A stretch of 64,000 bases of DNA from contig JAYKKI010000015.1 of assembly GCA_039881145.1 (NCBI GenBank), positions 26,928,501 to 26,992,500 of the forward strand, read 5' to 3'. Below the pieces are notes generated by a model. The model saw nothing but the letters and a program-made list of their open reading frames with translations, ran no database searches and was not told the origin of the DNA. Below, piece by piece: positions 50,235 to 61,923 of the stretch (the stretch's first letter is position 1; every line of letters starts with the position of its first letter). Position numbers and translations under genes: made by a program. The DNA is from Druceiella hillmani. Lineage: Eukaryota; Arthropoda; Insecta; Lepidoptera; Hepialidae.

Positions 50235-50235
<1 letters not shown>
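45726..50235. other. AT-rich DNA, with an unassigned GC-richer segment at 46.03-46.40 kb
   Basis: From about 46030 to 46340 the DNA is clearly richer in GC and CpG ('cggagcggcgttcgcaaacc', 'tagcgccgctgttg', 'ccagctagcgctacgg', 'atccggtgcagactcagct'). It is followed at 46394-46399 by 'caggta', a possible splice-donor context. This could be a promoter or non-coding 5' exon. No open frame supports coding. The rest of the interval shows nothing recognisable; a GC-richer bit near 47680-47830 is also unassigned. Confidence 0.35.

Positions 50236-50294
<59 letters not shown>
50236..50294. repeat. (TA)n microsatellite
   Basis: About 55-60 bp of pure TA repeats following 'gtgtgt'. Confidence 0.95.
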
Positions 50295-50297
<3 letters not shown>

Positions 50298-53200
50298 ACA
50301 CTGCTTTTGTATATATGTATATAAATAATATGTAATAAATATATGTACTCTACATAATCTGGCTCGTTATTTCAATACAAGTAATCGATTATACGGATAC
50401 TGTATAATGTGGTATATCGATGCATTGTGATATCATATTGTGTTTTAAAGTCGATATTACATTTTTTTATTCCTTTCTTCTGTTTTTCTCATCTTTTTAC
50501 ATAAACTCTTTTAGGTTTATTTCAATTCTGGTTTTATTTGTCAGTGTTTCTATTACAATTATTCGTTTTCGATTATTGTTGATGATTATCTAATTTTTGG
50601 AATTAATGATCGTAATTCTATATATATTTGTTAAATCAATATTATTCGTCATTTAATTAAAGCAGTGTAATATGTTGTCATTATATATTGTTTTCATAGT
50701 TACGTTTATGTATATATATATATATTTGAATTCTCCATATTATAATAATTTAAAGTGAAAATGTTTGGACATGTATTCACCTAGTGTCTACGAATCTCAA
50801 TATTTCTATTTTCTCTGTGGTTTGTGTCTGTTTTTCACATAAGTATTAAGTGAATAAAACTCAATCCTATAAAAACGAAGTACCTTTAATTTATTGTTTT
50901 ATAAAAAGAAACTAAAGACCTGAATAAAAAGTTTTATTCTTGTACAATTACTTTTTCTTAACGGAGTGTTCATGATACTCTTGAAAGTAAAAGAAGAAAT
51001 GAAAATATCAATATTATAACAATTATTTCTTATATCACTGTGCAATTATTAAGAATGTTTCTTTACCAATGCACAACCAAGCAAAATATAAATTGAAGCC
51101 TTTTTTAGACAATCAGTAGTCAACTGTAATATTACTTCGAATATTCATTCATTCAAGAATATTGTTCCATATTTTTTTATCACAATTACTATATCATACA
51201 AATCTAAATACTATTAATTTACTACTTTTATGATGCTTTATTAAAAAGTAAAAGTGACTGAGTTTCCCTACCCGCATTCATAATCACCTAATGAAAGGTT
51301 AGTTATAAATATAACGCACTCCATTTCACACCTTCCTTGAAGGTTTCTCTCAAACTTTCTTCTATTATAACTCTGATTCTGATCTGCTACCCACATTAAA
51401 CCCACATCTTATTGGAACAAATTTCACATTATTTAGGAATACAGTAAACTTATCCTGCAAAATAAATGCAAAAAAGAGAAATTAATAAATTAGGTATTTT
51501 GAAAAATTATTCTTTATCTATTTCTTTTTTCTTCATCAAGAATTTCAATAAATATACAAAACTCTATTTTTTATTCAGTCAAAATTAATATCCATGATTT
51601 CCTAGATATATTTTTATTGTTTAATATCTTTGTTTAATGGGAGAGAAAAAATTAAAAAGAAACCTTTATAACTCTAGTTCAAAAATATTCCTCCTTAAAC
51701 GTACGTGATTAGAAATTTCAAAGTAATAATATAACATTGTTTAAATAAGATACAGTATTTAAAATGACAAGAATCAATATAACCCCCACACAGCCCTACC
51801 TCATTAATATTGATACCCGTCTATAAAATGCAAGAAGCCGTCATCACCGGCGAAATATGGATTCGGAATACAAATTTGGCTTCAATTATTCATTTAATTA
51901 AGAAATGCGAGGGTAAAATTAAACAGTATTACTCGGAAGGGAACTCACAAAGCCACGGAGATTAACTGTGTTCACAGTACTAATGGACCACCTCCTACCC
52001 CATTTGTCTTCTTCCACCGCAAAGCAACACTGTGAGGTAAATAAATCACAAATGAAACAAATAACACATTCGAGTATATTGAAAGTACGAGTATATAGAG
52101 GCAAATATGTGTAAGAGCTTTTCCGTGCAAGCTCACGGCGTAGCTTTTTCGCGTACACGTTGACGTAAATGAAAAGTGATCTCAGACATTTTTGACTGTG
52201 GTGTAATATCAAGGATTTAACGTGATATAAAATATCTTGAAAATATTTTTTTCCTATCAGTGGATTAAACATATGATTCTCATTAATTTAAATAACAGTC
52301 TAATGACGCAGTTGTAATGCATATAATTATTACGATAATTAAGTGCTTTCTTTTGTGTTATTATAAGTAAGTCACTCTCCTCTTTTTAATTTTTATATTA
52401 GTGCGTATGTACTTTCAACAATAATAGCATAAAGATTGATCTTATTTTGTGTTACGGCTAATGTATATTTTACACCGAATGGGTCTCCTACTACACTACA
52501 GTCACAATTAAAGTCTGACAGGATATGGACTTATCATTTGAATCGTACTCACTGACAGAGTATACGATTTCTATACCTCTTTAAGAAAAGGGTTGAATTG
52601 GCCAATTATTTTTAGAGAAATTTTATCCAAAATTTTCATGATTAAGTAAAACAGTCGACGTCTTTTGTTATACATTTTTAATATATGCCTCTTTACCGGG
52701 ATCTTTACGTATCATTTCGCCAGCATCTTCATATGCCTTAAAATCTCAATAAGTACATTAAAATTCCATATAGTTTTAATCAATAAAATGCCGCTATTGT
52801 TCAAATACGTTGAACCTATCAGAACTAGAGAAAAAAATGAGAATTTTTAAAATCGAAAAAAACCGTTATACGATATAACGGTTTACAATTTAAGGAAGAA
52901 CATTCAATTGAAATCTCAGCATTAGGGTAAACTATAAATCGGTACATAGTGTATCGGAGACAAATTATAAAATGACGTTTCGCAAGAGGTTTCTGAAGCC
53001 TAAATGCTCAAAACGATCTATTGATCTTGTAAAAGTTCTCCCTTATTATTTTTCTCCCTTATATATTATCTATTGCTATTTTCTGTATGTTCATGTAAAA
53101 ATGTTTAATGAGACTTTTAGACTTTAATTCATTTTATTTTAAGATTATGTACAGTCTAAGTTTATGAATGTGATGTTTCTTTTCCGTATCACGGTATTTA

Positions 53201-55685
53201 CAGTTTTGTTTACAGGTTTTGTATTTCAAAAATAATAATCAACCAACTAATTTGCATCGGACTATTTTCAAGTAACTTATTACAAGTTCAAACTTAAAAG
53301 AATTGTTCAACTTTAAATGAAAGTAGCAATAAGCAATTTCCGTTTAGTTTCAGTAATATCTTTGTACCATGCCACTTTAATGTAGCCTTTAAAGTAATAT
53401 ATTTAACGAACTACTTGTAAGTCAATTTAAATTTTGTTTTGAGGAGAGGTATAAAATAAGAAAACTTCAAAATAAATGCATGTTTGAATAAATTCTTTCT
53501 GATAACAATATTTGCTTTCAAAATAAATCAAATGTGATATAATTTTTTAGGGAATGAAATGATGGATAATAAAAAATTTATTTTCTGATACATATTTATT
53601 AACAAAACCGTATCCATCTTATAGGTTGATACAAAACGTTGAACATTTTCAAACGCTAAAAACATAATTGTTTTTAAAAGGCAACATAAATTTATTTATT
53701 TATTTATTTACATACAGTTATGTATATATTATAGTCTAAACCTCTTTGCATTTCAATAACGGTAACAATACAATTAATTGAATAAAACACGTCGCACTCT
53801 GGTGCAACCATGATGGGAATGTTAAGCAATTGAATACAGTGGTAAAGTGGAGAATTTTTATACAGGTTACATGAATATAGAGGGGATATAACAAAGAGAT
53901 GATAACTATGCGACCGCATATAGTAATTAAATACGAAGTGCGAGAATTTTTCCAATAAATTAGTCCATAAAATGTTTCCATTTATCAAATTGAACTACTA
54001 CTAGTGAGTGCAGCCGATGACGATAGCTATTATTTAAGTATCCATACGAATTATGATATCTTATCTAACTGATAAATTTTCCATAATATGAACTAACGTA
54101 ATTTTAGTTTCCATTTACGAAAAATTGTTAGGTAGCCAGTCAGTGGAACGATACGCATGAACTTTATTTTTAACGGAGTTACATAGCTGCATTCATACCC
54201 TTATGAGGGATAAAATTAATATTTTAGAATACGTATTCAGTGTTCTTATTTATTGCTTGCATTTAAAAGTTGCTGATTAATTACATAAGTTAATAACTTA
54301 CATTTTTTATGGTTCTGGTAATACAAGTGAAATGAAAGTTAAATTTTGTATTAATACATTGCAATTCTAACTATTTTCTCCTGAGTTGACTGGAATATAA
54401 CCCACTAACTTAAACCAGCCACTTAGCTAGTGTAGAAATCGGAAAAAATTACAGTAATGTTTACTTAAACTAAACTTTTTATTTTTTTAATAACTAATAT
54501 TTTCTAGTCTTTATGAAAATTAATTACAAACTCAAGAAAATTACATGCAATATTAAGGTTACATTATCCATTTGCAATGCTAATAAATTCACAAACTATA
54601 TTCATGCCTTTGACCCTAATGGGGTGTTATTTTATTAAGGTTTTAGTAGGCAGCAAAGATAGTAAAATGATAGTCTTATGCCGGACGTATACTTCGCTAT
54701 GTGTCAATTACAAGTAAGTAGTTTATATTTAACGATCCCCCAAGTTGATTTTAAAATTCATCAGTAAAACTGAAGGGCACTAAAATTTGAGATACCAAAT
54801 TTTCCTTTAAATTTGAAAACAAACCCTATTTAATGTTAATACTATCTGAATACACATAGGTTTATATTTTTATTTAATTTTGGGGAAAGTATTTGCCTTA
54901 TTCTCAGATATGAATGATCTTAATCTCAAAAAAATGAACCCACTGTCGCATTTATAATATTACTAGTTGGGATGGTTCCTAGTGTCGCATACTACGCCCT
55001 GCCATGCATCTACTCAACACCGAAATATAGTCACTATTATAACAGACGCATTTAATGTAAATATCATAACTTCAAAGTAGCAGAGTTCCACTACAGTCCA
55101 CGCTGTATTCCAAGAAAACAACGGATTATCCACTGGTAAGTTGATGTCACTAGGCCATATGATCTAGTGGAATCATACATCCCTTTGAAGTGTATGTTTA
55201 TAATGGTGTCAAATATTACATCAATCTCATGAATATACAAATTCGTTTGTAAAATACAAATGGATTCGCTTCGCTATCTTATATTTAATTCTCTTCGTTT
55301 GTTCCCTTTGTTCAAACGAAAATTATAAGAAATAATACTACATATGTTTGAAACAATTTTTTCGCAAGTTAACAGTAACACGGTGAAAAAATGTTTCATC
55401 TTATGGACGAAGGTTTATAAAATATTAAGCATCCAATGGTAATTTTTGGTAGAATTACCTATCCCTAACTGCTACTACCTAAACCTCTATTTTTTAATAT
55501 CCAAAAAGTATTCAAAGCAACATTATCACAAGTAAGTAAGCTCTACTAGGTTACGAGTAATAATCAACCAATCTATGACATGTAGTTGAGTCTGCAAAAG
55601 TTCAAAAAGTACAATCGATTAAAAGTATACCAAAAAAATAAAAGCTAAACGAATAGTTATCATGTCTCTAATTGTGTACCGTGAG
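50295..55685. other. AT-rich DNA without recognisable genes
   Basis: The longest frame is a 117-codon minus-strand frame at 51919-52272. It has no domain that I recognise. A perfect 11-bp hairpin with a 3-nt loop lies at 52860-52884 ('aaaccgttata', cga, complement). A short complex stretch near 54960-55165 ends in 'ctggtaagt', a good donor-like site, but I see no supported exon. Confidence 0.45.
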
Positions 55686-55793
55686 AACCTCCACCACTAA
55701 AAAATCCTAGACGCTCAAAATGTGTTTGTCTACGCATTCAAGTTGAATAGACAAACACGTCTTAAGGATCTAGTATTTTTAGTGGTAGAAGTT
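55686..55793. repeat. 108-nt imperfect hairpin, pre-miRNA-like size
   Basis: Left arm 'aacctccaccactaaaaa', 'tcctaga' and 'tgtgtttgtcta' pairs with 'tagacaaacacg', 'tctagta' and 'tttttagtggtagaagtt' on the right. Mismatches and small bulges are distributed as in hairpin transcripts or old MITE ends. The terminal loop is about 12 nt ('cgcattcaagttgaa'). Confidence 0.8.
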
Positions 55794-58492
55794 TTATTTT
55801 TTGTTCCCTTTAGTTTGAAATTTTCACTTCTGTCGACTGTCATGACTGCCACCGATTTTTTCAAATTGTTAATTTCCTTTAAATTGTGTCCTACTTGATA
55901 TGTTCAAATAGCGTAAGGCATGTTAACTTTTAATTGTATGTAATTGGATAGTGTTAATAGAAAGAATGAACGCTAGTTAGCATTATCATTATTTATTTAT
56001 CTAAAGCATCAATTTCATTACAATTACACTTATCGAAGTTAACTATCGATTCACCAACTTCTAATTCAATGTTCTTCTATTTGAATTAAGCGAACCATAA
56101 ATAACGACAACTGGTGACCTATTTAAATTAAACGTAGTACTTCATTATTTAGTTAGTTTATAGTCCACACATTGTAATTAATATCTCCACGTTAAAGACA
56201 AGCAAACTTTAATAGACCGGCCACCATAACAACAGGCTGTGAATACCTCCCTATAAAAATGTATCCTTTATGTTTGCGTAAACATGCATTAAGCCGACTG
56301 TTGCTTGAAGTGGGTATACAACATCTTTTATTAGTTACATAGTTAGTTCATGTTGCATATTTATTATGTAGAGACAGGCTTTATTTACAAGAGACTTTCC
56401 TATATCTCGACGTATCGCTCTCCGCAACGGTATGTAATATCTGCGCATCGAGTATGCACTAATTTAATAATGGTAAATAGGGCTGTGTCCATTAGCCTAT
56501 TTGGATTTGGTTGCAAACTATTTTTCTATAATTTTTAATAAAATATTTTTAGGACACGGGTCATCTTTATAGATTAGACTCAACGTTTTGTACCGATGCT
56601 AATTTGGAGTTTTGAAATATTTGATTAAATATATATACACTTTTGATCTTTACTAGTTTTATATTGGCGAATTAGATAATATAGCTAATACAACAGACAT
56701 TATTGATATTAGAAATATTACTTATTTAAGTTATTGGTGCATTTCCCACTCTGTCCTTAATTATATTTATGACTTTTAAAATTATTTTAATTGACCAGAG
56801 ATGCCATTATCTGAAAATATTTGTATTATTATATGATCATTGGTCTTAATGACATAATAACCCATAATTATTTTCTCTTATTTCAAAGAGAGAGAATTTC
56901 ATTAGATGCAAATCTTATCTATAATTTTATTCTACTTACTATTTAACATTTCGTCAAATAGGTACATTAAATATGTGATTACGACGACACCTTAAATATT
57001 TTTATACTAAATTAATATTTACGCCTGAATTATTACAATTCTTTTAATTACATGATCACAGATTTTATTTCCTCTATATTAGAAATAACTTTTTAATTCA
57101 AATTTATTACCTTCGAATAACCGAATTCCAAGACAAACGTGGTTAGTTGTACACAATAAAAAGAAATAGTCCCGTATACTATAATATAAATAATCCTAAT
57201 ATCAAGTATAATAATAATAAAGTCATATGAAATATTATATAAATATTTTTTTAAAGAAAACTTTCGAGTTTCAATAATAATGAAATTATAGAGAAGATTT
57301 ACAAATCCTTAAAATCGTATGATGCTAATACGCGTGAAGTTTATTGTGAAATTACTCTTATACTTTTTCAAGCAAAATTAGTTATTGCTCCGTTGTAACA
57401 AATTATTTAATTCGGAGACTTCATTCAGAGCTGGATAAAATTCAAATAAAGTATCTTACAAATAATGGGATAACTTTTTTTCACTCTTCTTTAATGAGTC
57501 GTCCATTTTATCAATTGTTACTGATAATGTAAGAAAGGTCTGCGAAAATATGTGGATTGTAGCCAAAATTCATATTTTCTTCTTGAAAGGCGTAAATCGA
57601 CTCACTGACTCGTATTAACCATACTTTTGTATATTCGAGACCCGATGATTGTTTTTTTTTTTATTTAGAATAGAAATTTCTTGAACATTTCTGGTAGATA
57701 AATCCCCCTTGGGATGAAAACTAGACGAAGTAACACGCAATGGCCTCTCCAAAAATTGTTTTCAGTGTCCATCAACGCCAGATTAACAACTTGCCTACAT
57801 ACACAATTGTATTAATTATTACTTCTTTGAATTGTTACAGCTAACTCTATCACTATAGTCTGTTGGTATTATAATCGTTACAGCATATATTTACGTGAGA
57901 ACAGCAAATTAGGAAATTTATAGTAATAAAAATATATTGAAAAATATAATGAAATTGATTTTACATTGGGAATAGGCAACGTAAGATTAAACAAAATTAT
58001 GGAAGAATAAACGGAAACCGTTAAATAACACTTCGACAATTTTCTAAGTAAATATTTTTTCCCAAAGAGCTATCTATAACATAACGTATACCTTAGCTCA
58101 CTGAATACACATATAATCAATATGAGTACCATGTCTGCATTTTACCAGCGTTCTGCTTATTAAGCGTGCTCAAAGGGGAGTAGTTCATTAGGGGAACTAT
58201 AACACTTTTATACATAGAAACAACTCACATAATAGGGAGGAAAATACTTTTATAAATACCACTGTTATCCACTAATGGCATGAATCTGCGTGGTCGCAAT
58301 ACCGGCTCTGCGTGGCATCAATTATTCGTATAAGAAGCTCTCGTAACTAATATCCTGCAGGTATTGCAATAAATAATTTTGTAAGAGCTATTTTTATTAT
58401 TTGGCTTAAAACGTTTAGTTTTTCATTAAATATGAAATAAATTGAGACATCATTTTCCAAATAAAATATATTTAACCATATATTAATTCCTT
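55794..58492. other. AT-rich DNA without recognisable genes
   Basis: No frame longer than 62 codons and no recognised domain or RNA. Confidence 0.6.
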
Positions 58493-58700
58493 TTTAACCA
58501 ACTTCAAAAAAGGAGGAGGTTTCTATTCGATCTTATTTTTTATATATAAAAACCCAGCATGTGGAAATTGATTTAAATTATTTTTTTTATTTGGGAGGGT
58601 GTAACTAAGATAAGAGCGGTTTAATATAAATTTGATTCAAATCTGATAATGCACTCCAGGGAAAGCCCATTGAATTCCACAAGGAATGGCACTATTTTTT
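58493..58700 (+). mobile_element. Lepidopteran-type repeat with 'gacttcaaaaaaggaggagg' motif
   Basis: 'tttttaaccaacttcaaaaa' followed by 'aggaggaggtttctattcga' closely matches a motif that I recall as one of the most frequent interspersed words in moth and butterfly genomes ('aaccgacttcaaaaaaggaggaggttctcaattcg'). Further blocks downstream ('aaattgatttaaatt', 'ttgattcaaatctgataatg', 'ccagggaaagcccattgaatt') also fit the same family's wording. It is non-coding here and the 76-codon frame overlapping it is not a gene. Confidence 0.6.
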
Positions 58701-59094
58701 CATTACTCACATACTCGTGGACAAAGAAATCAAAGCACCAACTGAACCATGTTCTAATGTTAAAATATTCATTTGTATATATCTGTATATATCTCCTCAA
58801 CTCAATTTTTGACTTTCTAGTGCTTCATAAGAAGTCAATTTTTTTTATGTTTAATCTATTAATGAGTTTTTTTATTTAATCTACATTTAACAAAATTTAT
58901 TCAGTTTGACGACTTTAAATTTATTCAGTTGATATTGTGCAATCCGACAACACGATCTTGGATCCAAAGAAATTTCTGAAAACTTATACGTAACGCTTTC
59001 ACAGAAGTCGATAATGGCAAAGAAATCATCGTTGTCTAGTACGGTGATAGCAACATCTATAAAATGAGGATGCAAAATACATTTATAACTTTTT
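58701..59094. other. Unassigned DNA downstream of a LINE remnant
   Basis: A 62-codon minus-strand frame at 58887-59075 lies just beyond the LINE C-terminal remnant. It has no recognisable domain and might be either 3' flank or a decayed part of the element. Confidence 0.4.
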
Positions 59095-59420
59095 CTGAAT
59101 ATACGTCTACCGGACAGAGTGCCCTACCTTTCTTCCTCCCCGATACTACAACTCGGATACTATACTCGGATCGGTCCTAAGCACGACACTTCCAGTTCCA
59201 GACTCTAAGTTTTTAGAGGTCCTCCTCCGTATCGTCGAGCCAAACTTTCGCAGAGTGACTCGTGAGCCTTTTTAATCTTCCTACCTCCTAGTTAATGCTT
59301 AGTTTCTTATACAGCTTTGGTTCGAATACATCAATGACTCTATCATTTACTGGGTCGTTTACTTTGCACACTTTGCAGGACTTTGCACCTCCACCTGCCC
59401 AGTTGTATCTCACTGCCATA
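59095..59420 (-). pseudogene. LINE (RTE-like) C-terminal remnant
   Basis: The minus strand reads 'RYNWAGGG', later 'KVWLDDTEEDL-stop-KLRVWNWKCRA-stop-DRSEYSIRVVV'. This corresponds to the C-terminal motif of many insect endonuclease-reverse transcriptases ('lrWaGH...' and 'kRW.Dd..eDl..l.v.nW...A.DR..Wr.lv'). Two TAG/TAA stops fall in the conserved block. The core polymerase is not readable upstream. It lies 13.7 kb from the RT fragment at 45.4 kb on the same strand, so it is probably an independent insertion. Confidence 0.7.
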
Positions 59421-61836
59421 TATCCAACCAATTAATAGTTCTATAAATCTAGTTCTTTAACTACTTCATGGAGATGACTTTCAATGGAGGTGAATCGGGT
59501 TAAAATAGGCCGGACTCAATTTAGTTAAGTTGTCCGACTGATCGCCCGTCTGCCTCAAATACAGATTGAATTTCGTGTAAAAATAATTGTAAGTAATTTT
59601 TATAATTATATATATCTGCATTGCAATGGGCCGGTTTTAATGACATGGCTAATACATTAAAGTTCCTTCTTTTAATATTTTCTATAGCTCCTACACGAAT
59701 AGCTCATTCTAACTGCATTTGCATTTTATATAGTAAATGCAAACGGAAGCTTCATGTAATACTTTAAACAATTACTCGTTGAAACTATTAGATATTAAAA
59801 AAAATATATCACGATTTCCAACTGCTAACATTAGATGAAACAATATTGATCAAAAAGACGTTCACTCTTATCCTATTTGTACCTATTTACCGGAAGATCT
59901 TCTCTTAGCGCTATACGTGTATTTACTTCATAAATTTTACATATTTTATGAAAAAAAGAGTTGTTCTTGCGTTTCTGTACTTGTGTCAAAAGAGATGTTT
60001 ATTGTCTCTTAGATAAATAACCAAACTATGCTTCTTTTCAAAAGTTAAACTGTTTCATTAAATAAAGTAAAAATCTTTGCAAATATCCTCAGATGGTAGT
60101 ATAATAAAAGCAAGAAAATTTAAATAATTTCCGTCTTTGAAGTCTGAAAATATGCGAGCCGTTCTTTTACATTGTTTAATAATAAACTTATAACCGTGCG
60201 CATTTCTACCTGCTGTTGATTTAAATTTAAAAATGATTTTTCAAAAGTCAACTCTAACACCTTTTCTTCGTTTCATACTAATTCAATTTTTGAAGAAAAT
60301 TTTATTTAAGTATTGACCTATTTTTATAGATTTTATAAATACAAGTTAGTATAGTGACTCGAGAATATATGGACCGTTACTCAAGAAAAAATGAGTAAAG
60401 AGGAGTAAAAATTATTTCAGTCGCTAGAGTGAGGGTTCGTAATGTTATACAAGTGAAGCTGCGTTATAACTTTATGCTTTGAATAAACGGAAACATTCAT
60501 ACGCGTATCGCAAAGAAACAATGTTTTGTGCATACATGCCAAATAAATACCAAACCTATTAAATATGAGCAGAACTTGTAATGCGGAGTTCGTCCATACA
60601 CACTTAGACGGAATCGTCCATACACATGGAAATATATAAAGATTTCTAATAAATTATTTCAAATAGTATTATTGTTCACCGTGTGAATATTTTGTGTGAT
60701 ATTTTTCACACAGATAGACATCTATCGTAAATATTATTTTATATAAGTGTTTTATTTATAAAAATGAAATGTTTTAATATAATAATAATTTAGAAAATGT
60801 TGAAATTAAAAAACATTCTGTATTTAAAAATAAAATATTTATCAATAGTAAAGGTTCCAATAGAAAGTCGTCTTATAATTTCGAGAAGAATCCGAGGTAT
60901 ACATTCTTGTAAAGGCCGTCAATCACAAAATATGCTAATGAAATAGTAAGGAAAATTTAATATAAGGGTAAGCAAGCATCATTTAGTTACTGGTGGCTAG
61001 TACCAAATTAATTTATAAAATCAATTTATTTCAAGAAATTCTGATACATATATCATGCCTACCTTTATATGTCCGACCACCAGTGACATTTTCAATGACA
61101 TAATTTGTTATTGACGTAAACCTAACGTTTCTACTATGGAGCCTCAATGACCAGGAATGGCGCCCTGGGTAGGCATACATTTTTATGGTTCGTATAAATT
61201 TTTACGAAAAGACAAACACATTTTATTATTTGTGATATTTTGAAAAGTGTTTATTATAATTTCTAACATTAAATCAATCAAATGATGCTAAAAAGTTGAT
61301 GAAAAAAACTTACTTTCAGCCACTTGAACTAATAAAAATTAAGATAAACCTTACTTATTATAATTTGGCTTACACAAATCGGCCATCTTTTTTTTCTTGA
61401 AACAGAGTGTCCCTTGCAAAGTTGATCGAAAAAAATCTACGCCGGCTTTGGTTTTGTTACAAAACTGTACTATTTTCTGCAGTTAAACTTCATTATCTTT
61501 ATCGCCTTCGTCATTCATGGTCGATAACATGATTAGCGATCTAGCGATTAGATGACAAAAGGGTTAGCTGACTATCATAAACAAACATAGATGTATTTTA
61601 TGGCCTCCTTTAAATTGTAAGAAGAGCGATTAGATCTCTCGTTCGTTTGTCTTTAACGTGCCAATCATCCAATTGCCTTTAACGAGCCAATCATATGTAA
61701 ATTTTCTATTGAGGTCAAGTGGGGAGCAATCGATTCAATTTCAAAATATCTGCTCCTGTGATACTCTGAAGCAAACTATTTTTTCCCAAGTACGTAAAGT
61801 CGTTAACCATATATACTGTTTTAGCATAGCGTAGCT

Positions 61837-61838
<2 letters not shown>
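59421..61838. other. AT-rich DNA with short direct repeats
   Basis: 'tcgtccatacacac' occurs twice near 60590-60630, and 'ctttaacg.gccaatcat' twice near 61651-61694. No gene recognised. Confidence 0.55.

Positions 61839-61921
<83 letters not shown>
61839..61921. repeat. (TA)n microsatellite
   Basis: About 80 bp of pure TA repeats, a likely point of length error in assembly. Confidence 0.95.

Positions 61922-61923
<2 letters not shown>

Noticed and set aside
51919..52272. 117-codon minus frame, the longest non-repetitive frame of the right half
   Set aside because: No domain, signal or family recognised, no Kozak-like context of note and no splice partners; length is within what chance allows in 64 kb.
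55120..55150. Exon ending at 'ctggtaagt'
   Set aside because: A donor-like word alone is common by chance; no open frame with an acceptor upstream could be supported.
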